Source of the DNA: Alphaproteobacteria bacterium
GTDB taxonomy: Bacteria; Pseudomonadota; Alphaproteobacteria; CAAHEQ01; UBA3637
Assembly: GCA_900772625.1 (NCBI GenBank)
Contig: CAAHEQ010000003.1
Span: 1 to 11,187 of the forward strand
Direction: 5' to 3'
Length of the DNA stretch: 11,187 nt
Position numbers and translations under genes: made by a program. Numbering within the stretch: the stretch's first letter is position 1; every line of letters starts with the position of its first letter. The notes under the pieces were generated by a model. That model worked only from the letters and a program-made list of their open reading frames with translations. It made no database searches and was not told the origin of the DNA. Of this stretch, positions 1 to 3,511 are shown piece by piece.

Positions 1-553
1 AGAAGCTGTCTTAAATGCCGAATCGACATGCCCGATTGATTTGCTGATTGCCAACGCAGGAATCTCGGGTGGCGTGCTGGGTGAAGCCGAAGGGTCGACA
101 CAAACGCGCCAAGTCTTTAATACAAATATTTTCGGAGTCGCTAATACGGTTCTGCCCGTGCTCGAGCGGATGCGCCAGCGCAAGTCGGGTCAAGTTGCGA
201 TTGTCGCCTCAATTGCGGGTTATCGCGGATTGCCCAGCGCGCCCGCGTATTCGGCCAGCAAAGCATGCGTTAAAGCGTGGGGTGAGGCTCTGCGCGGTTG
301 GCTATGCGCGTCAAATATCAAGGTCAACGTGATTTGCCCAGGCTTTATCAAAACACCGCTGACGGACGTCAATGTGTTTAAAATGCCATTTTTAATGCAG
401 CCGCCTAAAGCCGCCCGAATCATTGCCAAAGGCATTGCAAAGAACAAAGCTATTATTGCTTTTCCGTGGCCGATGGCTTTTGCTGCGTGGTTAATGAGCG
501 CTCTGCCTGCGTGCATTATCCACCCAATCTTGCGCCATTTACCGAAAAAATAA
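1..553 (+). CDS. Short-chain dehydrogenase/reductase (SDR), C-terminal part, 5' end outside window
   Basis: The reading frame is open from base 2, so the gene begins upstream; about 183 residues remain. Classical SDRs are about 250 residues with an N-terminal Rossmann fold, and the TGxxxGxG cofactor motif is missing only because of the cut. Visible SDR landmarks, in order: LLIANAG (NAG motif, strand 4), TNIFG (catalytic Asn helix), VASIAG (catalytic Ser), YSASK (catalytic Tyr and Lys) and CPGFIKTPL (the PG motif after strand 6). An NAD(P)(H)-dependent oxidoreductase is therefore secure; the substrate is not predictable. The C-terminus (around WPMAFAAWLMSALPACIIHP, then a basic LPKK end) is hydrophobic and may rest on the inner membrane. 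An ATG-less internal start at 41 (TTG) is an artefact of the cut. The next gene has its own promoter, so this is probably the last gene of an upstream unit. No clear terminator follows. Confidence 0.9.
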   Translation, partial: EAVLNAESTCPIDLLIANAGISGGVLGEAEGSTQTRQVFNTNIFGVANTVLPVLERMRQRKSGQVAIVASIAGYRGLPSAPAYSASKACVKAWGEALRGWLCASNIKVNVICPGFIKTPLTDVNVFKMPFLMQPPKAARIIAKGIAKNKAIIAFPWPMAFAAWLMSALPACIIHPILRHLPKK

Positions 554-578
554 AGCTAGATTTGATGAAAATAAACAT

Positions 579-608
579 TTGACAACCTTTTGAAACTGTG
601 CTTAAAAT
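579..608 (+). promoter_or_regulatory. Sigma70-type promoter for the small NrdD-like gene and rnhA
   Basis: A perfect -35 TTGACA lies at 579-584 and a -10 TAAAAT at 603-608, with an 18-bp spacer (5 of 6 matches in the -10). The predicted transcript would start near 615, about 20 nt before the ATG at 637, with AGGAGG at 626-631. The site lies just after the SDR stop codon, so it makes the two downstream genes independent of the SDR unit. Confidence 0.65.
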
Positions 609-636
609 GAAAAGCGAGGGAAAAAAGGAGGTTAAT

Positions 637-834
637 ATGCAAATAAAGGAAATGATTTTAAGTGACGAGGAACGTCAGCCATGTGAAGTGTGGACTCGTG
701 TAATGGGCTATTTTCGCCCCGTCAGCCAGTTCAATGCGGGCAAAAAGAGCGAGTACGCTGAGCGTCAATATTTTAGGGAAAGTAAAATAGACGCCCATCC
801 CGAACCACAAGCAAGCTTGTTTCGCGTGGCTTAA
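637..834 (+). CDS. Small stand-alone NrdD-like (glycyl-radical-loop) protein, 65 aa
   Basis: The frame can be opened at a TTG (598), but AGGAGG at 626-631 lies 5 nt before the ATG at 637, which fixes the start and gives 65 residues. The core is CEVWTRVMGYFRPVSQFNAG, then KKSEYAERQYF (residues 16-46). This resembles the extreme C-terminus of class III (anaerobic) ribonucleoside-triphosphate reductase NrdD, where RVxGY surrounds the glycyl-radical residue (Gly24 here) and a W/F-N-x-GK segment follows. Full NrdD is about 600-700 residues; everything upstream, including the active-site barrel and the CxxC zinc pairs, is absent, and only one Cys (Cys16) is present. Small proteins like this are annotated in Alphaproteobacteria under the NrdD name without a proven function. 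It could be a spare glycyl-radical part like GrcA/YfiD, or a repurposed domain; nothing here decides. It sits 25 nt upstream of rnhA and is probably cotranscribed with it. Confidence 0.82.
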   Translation: MQIKEMILSDEERQPCEVWTRVMGYFRPVSQFNAGKKSEYAERQYFRESKIDAHPEPQASLFRVA

Positions 835-859
835 GGACAGATACAAAGGATAGTTTGAT

Positions 860-1306
860 TTGAAAGAAATTGAGATTTTTACGGACGGCGCTTGTAGCGG
901 TAATCCAGGCGTTGGTGGTTGGGGCGTGATTTTGCGCTATGGTAAGGCCGAAAAAGAGCTCTCAGGCGGCGCGATGCAAACCACCAATAATCAAATGGAA
1001 ATGACGGCCGTGCTGGAGGCGCTTAAATCGCTCAAAGAACCGTGCAGGGTCACGCTTTGCACCGACAGTCAGTACGTGATGAAAGGCTTTACGGAGTGGC
1101 TACCCGCGTGGCAGGCAAAAGGTTGGAAAACCGCCAACAAAAAGCCCGTAGCGAATAAAGAGCTGTGGCAAGAATTGTTGGCGCAATCTGCCCGTCATAA
1201 AATCAAATGGGTGTGGGTCAAAGGTCATAACGGGCATGCCGAAAACGAGCGTTGTGACGAGCTGGCGCGCGGCGCAATCGAACGATTAAAGGAACAAACG
1301 GCGTGA
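860..1306 (+). CDS. rnhA: Ribonuclease HI
   Basis: A 148-residue protein matching the length of bacterial RNase HI (E. coli about 155). It cleaves the RNA strand of RNA-DNA hybrids in the cytoplasm, in R-loop removal and Okazaki primer processing. All catalytic residues are visible: Asp9 in FTDGACSGNPG, Glu47 in NNQMEMTA, Asp69 in CTDSQYV, His123 in VKGHNGH and Asp133 in ENERCDELA, each one residue earlier than the E. coli numbering. The Trp/Lys-rich basic protrusion (residues about 80-100) that binds hybrid is present. The start is a TTG at 860 preceded by AAAGGA at 845-850; an earlier TTG at 854 runs into a stop immediately. It lies 25 nt after the small NrdD-like gene and probably shares its promoter at 579-608. 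The next gene is convergent. Confidence 0.97.
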   Translation: MKEIEIFTDGACSGNPGVGGWGVILRYGKAEKELSGGAMQTTNNQMEMTAVLEALKSLKEPCRVTLCTDSQYVMKGFTEWLPAWQAKGWKTANKKPVANKELWQELLAQSARHKIKWVWVKGHNGHAENERCDELARGAIERLKEQTA

Positions 1307-1312
1307 TAAGGC

Positions 1313-1333
1313 GGCCGCTTGGGTGGCTTGTTT
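1313..1333 (+). terminator. Weak candidate intrinsic terminator after rnhA
   Basis: GGCCGC (1313-1318) can pair with GTGGCT (1323-1328) around a TTGG loop, with two G-U pairs, and is followed by TTGTTT. It lies 7 nt past the rnhA stop and before the convergent gene that ends at 1348. The stem is short and the U-tract interrupted, so this is tentative. Confidence 0.3.
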
Positions 1334-1347
1334 AGTGGCTTTGCCCG

Positions 1348-2769
1348 CTATAACATGAAAAGCATTAACGCATAAAAATAAAGGAAAAAGCCAAACCACA
1401 TCGGCAAGCGCAAGATTTGCTGAGGAAGACTCGTGCTATGGCGCGAAAACTTGACGGCCGCATATGGGAAAATGCGCAAGATAATCAGCGGTAAAGCCAC
1501 AATAAACGCCAATTTCGAGTAAAATGAAAACCACGCCAAAGCGCCCGTAATCGGCGACAAGCCAAACGCGCTTAACAAAATCGAATACGGCAAAATCGCC
1601 GTTAAAAGTCCGACAGCAAGGCTGGAGAGTTTGTATTGGCTAAGCGCCAAATATAAAAATAAGCCAAACCCAAATAAAAGCCATAGCAAGCTTTGAAACA
1701 CGCGCTCAAATGGAAAGAAAACACACAAAAGCCAGCCCAGCAAAACGCCACAAAACACACCTGCGATTTGCTTGTTCAAAAGCTCTTTTGCGTGCTTTTC
1801 ATTGACATAGTGCGTGTTTAAAATAACAAACCAAACGCCACTGATCAGCAAGAAAAACAAATACGCAAGCACGCCTGCGCTTTTCTGCGGATCCGCCATA
1901 AACGACATCGAGGGCAGGGGCTTTTGAATGATGTTTTGCTTGGCCTCAATCACGTGGCGTGGCGTAATGGCGATGAGCCTCAACAAGTCTCCCGCCTTTA
2001 ATTGAGGCGCACGGAAAATGAAAAGTGCTTCACCTTTTTGACAAAATGCCTGTTCTTGCGCCGCGCTGATAATGTGGCGCTCGGTGTTTAAAAGCAGAAC
2101 TTGTAAATCCTGACAATCAGTATTATGGATGCGCGCCCATAAAACACCGTCTTGAATCAGCGCAAAGTCCAGCTTGCCTGCTTCATCTTCATCGGGAACG
2201 GCCGCCAGCATTGCGTGAATGTAATTTGTCAGGGGCGTAAAGTAATCATACCTTGCCGATATATCTAAAGACAAAGGCGTCTCGTACGCCGCGCATTTTG
2301 TATCCACACAATAATCCGAGGTAAACAGAACCGTCACTCTGGCGGCGGATGCGGGCGAGATAACATTTGCCGAAAAAGGCAAAAACATCAAGCGATCATA
2401 GGCAAAGCCTTGCATAGGCTTTTCTTCCATTAACGGATAATAAAATTGAAAGTGCTGCAGGTTGGAGGCTTTGCTTAATTTGACGGTTGGCGTGTGTATC
2501 ACAGCCCCCGCGGCTGGTTCGATTTGCACAGCAAACCACATTTGGGTCAGATTGTTTGTGCCTGAATGTGCACTGACAAGGCGAATCCGCCCAAAAGGAG
2601 TCGCTTGCCAGCGGCCTATGCCTTTTGTGCCCGTCAGAGCGCTAAAATGCTCGGGCTCGCGCAAGGCGGCAGTCTTGTCTGCGCTTTCCACAGATTGCGC
2701 CAAAACGGGCGGAATTGCTTGCAAAGTGAACAAACAAAGGCTCAAAAAAATCAAAAATAACTTTCTCAT
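1348..2769 (-). CDS. DsbD/ScsB-like periplasmic and membrane protein, apparently degenerate
   Basis: A 473-residue protein. Residues 1-24 form a Sec signal peptide (MRKLFLIFLSLCLF..., cleavage after VLA). A periplasmic region of about 270 residues follows, resembling the N-terminal domain of DsbD/ScsB thiol-disulfide reductases: RIRLVSAHSG, WFAVQIEPAAG, and a Cys pair CVDTKC (Cys154/Cys159) at the place where nDsbD has its active pair. From about residue 297 there are six or seven hydrophobic helices ending at the C-terminus. In DsbD and CcdA relatives this membrane part carries two cysteines, each beside prolines, in separate helices. Here the matching segment reads TAILPYSILLSAFGL with no Cys, and the only two membrane cysteines lie in one helix (GVFCGVLLGWLLCVFF). 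The C-terminal thioredoxin domain of DsbD/ScsB is absent. The fold family is probable, but electron transfer across the membrane looks impaired or altered. A structural or chaperone role is possible. The start has no ribosome-binding site (see its promoter). Confidence 0.65.
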   Translation of the reverse strand: MRKLFLIFLSLCLFTLQAIPPVLAQSVESADKTAALREPEHFSALTGTKGIGRWQATPFGRIRLVSAHSGTNNLTQMWFAVQIEPAAGAVIHTPTVKLSKASNLQHFQFYYPLMEEKPMQGFAYDRLMFLPFSANVISPASAARVTVLFTSDYCVDTKCAAYETPLSLDISARYDYFTPLTNYIHAMLAAVPDEDEAGKLDFALIQDGVLWARIHNTDCQDLQVLLLNTERHIISAAQEQAFCQKGEALFIFRAPQLKAGDLLRLIAITPRHVIEAKQNIIQKPLPSMSFMADPQKSAGVLAYLFFLLISGVWFVILNTHYVNEKHAKELLNKQIAGVFCGVLLGWLLCVFFPFERVFQSLLWLLFGFGLFLYLALSQYKLSSLAVGLLTAILPYSILLSAFGLSPITGALAWFSFYSKLAFIVALPLIILRIFPYAAVKFSRHSTSLPQQILRLPMWFGFFLYFYALMLFML

Positions 2770-2776
2770 AAGATAA

Positions 2777-2806
2777 AGTATATATAAAAAATGTTGATTC
2801 TGTCAA
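2777..2806 (-). promoter_or_regulatory. Strong promoter for the DsbD/ScsB-like gene, placing its start at or near the ATG
   Basis: On the minus strand TTGACA (2806-2801) is followed by TATATA (2784-2779, 16-bp spacer) or TATACT (2782-2777, 18-bp spacer). Either puts the transcription start at about 2769-2772, at or within a few nt of the ATG (2769). No Shine-Dalgarno sequence precedes that ATG, so a leaderless mRNA is suggested. The site overlaps the putative divergent infC promoter. Confidence 0.55.
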
Positions 2807-2822
2807 AAAAAATCTGTATTCT
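2794..2822 (+). promoter_or_regulatory. Candidate infC promoter, divergent from and overlapping the DsbD/ScsB-like promoter
   Basis: TTGATT (2794-2799), a 17-bp spacer and TATTCT (2817-2822) would start transcription near 2829, just before the hairpin at 2833-2850 and about 54 nt before the proposed infC start. Each hexamer matches consensus at 4 of 6 positions. Its -35 lies within the spacer of the opposing promoter, so the two could compete for RNA polymerase. Confidence 0.4.
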
Positions 2823-2832
2823 TAAGAAGAGT

Positions 2833-2856
2833 TGATATTTTCGAATATCATTTTTT
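2833..2856 (+). promoter_or_regulatory. UUCG-loop hairpin plus U6 tract in the infC leader
   Basis: TGATATT (2833-2839) and AATATCA (2844-2850) form a perfect 7-bp stem around a TTCG tetraloop, directly followed by TTTTTT (2851-2856). This has terminator form but is AT-rich, and would sit at the extreme 5' end of the transcript from the promoter at 2794-2822. TTGATA (2832-2837) can instead pair with TATCAA (2858-2863), giving an alternative stem nearer the ribosome site. It could be an attenuator, an mRNA-stabilising 5' hairpin, or chance. Confidence 0.4.
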
Positions 2857-2872
2857 GTATCAATAAGTCAAT

Positions 2873-2877
2873 GGAGG
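2873..2877 (+). promoter_or_regulatory. Shine-Dalgarno GGAGG that decides the infC start
   Basis: GGAGG lies inside the codons that would follow an ATG at 2871, and 5 nt before ATA at 2883. This argues against the ATG and for a non-AUG start, in keeping with the autoregulated infC starts of other bacteria. Confidence 0.6.
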
Positions 2878-2882
2878 CTATA

Positions 2883-3434
2883 ATAGTTATCGAAAAAGAA
2901 AAGACTCAAGTATCGGGCGATGCGCTCGGTCCCAGAGCCAATGAGGCTATCAGAGTAAAAGAGGTGCGTTTAATCCTTGCTGATGGTGAAAATGTAGGTG
3001 TGGTTAGCATCAAAGAAGCGCTTGCGAAAGCTCAAAATGCTGGTTTAGACTTGGTTGAAATCTCGCCAGGTGCTGTGCCGCCTGTGTGCAAGATTTTGGA
3101 CTTTGGTAAGTATAAATACGAATTGCAAAAGCGCAAAAACGAAGCCAAGAAAAAACAAAAAGTCGTTGAAGTCAAAGAGTTAAAGTTGACCCCAATGATT
3201 GATGTGCACGATTATGAAGTCAAGTTAAAGAGCGCTAAACGCTTTTTGACGGACGGCAACAAAGTGAAGTTTACGTTAAAGTTCCGCGGTCGTGAAATGG
3301 CTTATCAAAACCAAGGTATGGACGTTTTGAATCGTCTGCGCGAGGATTTGAGCGAGCTCGGCAAAGTGGATCAAGAGCCAAAGCTTGAGGGCAAAACGCT
3401 CGGTATGCTGATTGTTCCATTGACGAGCAAATAG
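2883..3434 (+). CDS. infC: Translation initiation factor IF-3
   Basis: IF-3 binds the 30S subunit, prevents premature 50S joining and monitors the start codon-initiator tRNA match. The N-domain (from about PRANEAIRVKEVRLI to VPPVCKILDFGKYKYE), the lysine-rich linker (KRKNEAKKKQK) and the C-domain with the family signature FRGREMAYQNQGMDVL are all present. The frame is open from a TTG at 2832 and holds an ATG at 2871, but neither has a ribosome-binding site. GGAGG occurs at 2873-2877 and places initiation at ATA 2883 (5-nt spacing) or ATC 2889 (11 nt). infC is known for AUU-type starts that IF-3 itself discriminates against, giving autoregulation; ATA yields 183 residues, like the usual 180. 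Exact start confidence is about 0.6. No rpmI-rplT follows; infC separated from those genes is common in Alphaproteobacteria. The 3' gene has its own promoter. Confidence 0.96.
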   Translation: MVIEKEKTQVSGDALGPRANEAIRVKEVRLILADGENVGVVSIKEALAKAQNAGLDLVEISPGAVPPVCKILDFGKYKYELQKRKNEAKKKQKVVEVKELKLTPMIDVHDYEVKLKSAKRFLTDGNKVKFTLKFRGREMAYQNQGMDVLNRLREDLSELGKVDQEPKLEGKTLGMLIVPLTSK

Positions 3435-3447
3435 CTATTTTTAATTG

Positions 3448-3476
3448 TTGACGGCAAAAGAAAAACGATGTATAAT
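3448..3476 (+). promoter_or_regulatory. Near-consensus promoter of the large secreted-protein gene
   Basis: TTGACG (3448-3453), a 17-bp spacer and a perfect TATAAT (3471-3476). Transcription should start near 3483, giving a leader of about 29 nt with AAGGGG at 3499-3504, 7 nt before the ATG at 3512. The quality of all three elements suggests high expression. Confidence 0.75.
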
Positions 3477-3488
3477 ATAGATTATACA
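3469..3488 (+). promoter_or_regulatory. Perfect 8-bp inverted repeat over the -10 and start site (operator-like)
   Basis: TGTATAAT, a 4-base spacer (ATAG), then ATTATACA: eight of eight positions are complementary. It covers the whole -10 hexamer and the predicted start point, where a repressor would block open-complex formation. AT-rich composition makes chance occurrence easier, so this is a candidate only. Confidence 0.35.
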
Positions 3489-3511
3489 AAGATATATTAA
3501 GGGGAAAACAG

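Noticed and set aside
220..516. 98-codon minus-strand frame and a plus-strand frame at 48-332 within the SDR gene
   Set aside because: The SDR frame contains every expected family motif; the others are shadows.
1311..1318. GCGGCCGC (NotI-type) palindrome after rnhA
   Set aside because: A single 8-bp palindrome. Native coding sequence flanks it on both sides and nothing suggests a cloning junction.
3429..3440. AAATAGCTATTT palindrome across the infC stop codon as a terminator
   Set aside because: AT-rich with little or no loop and only a short T-run; too weak to call.
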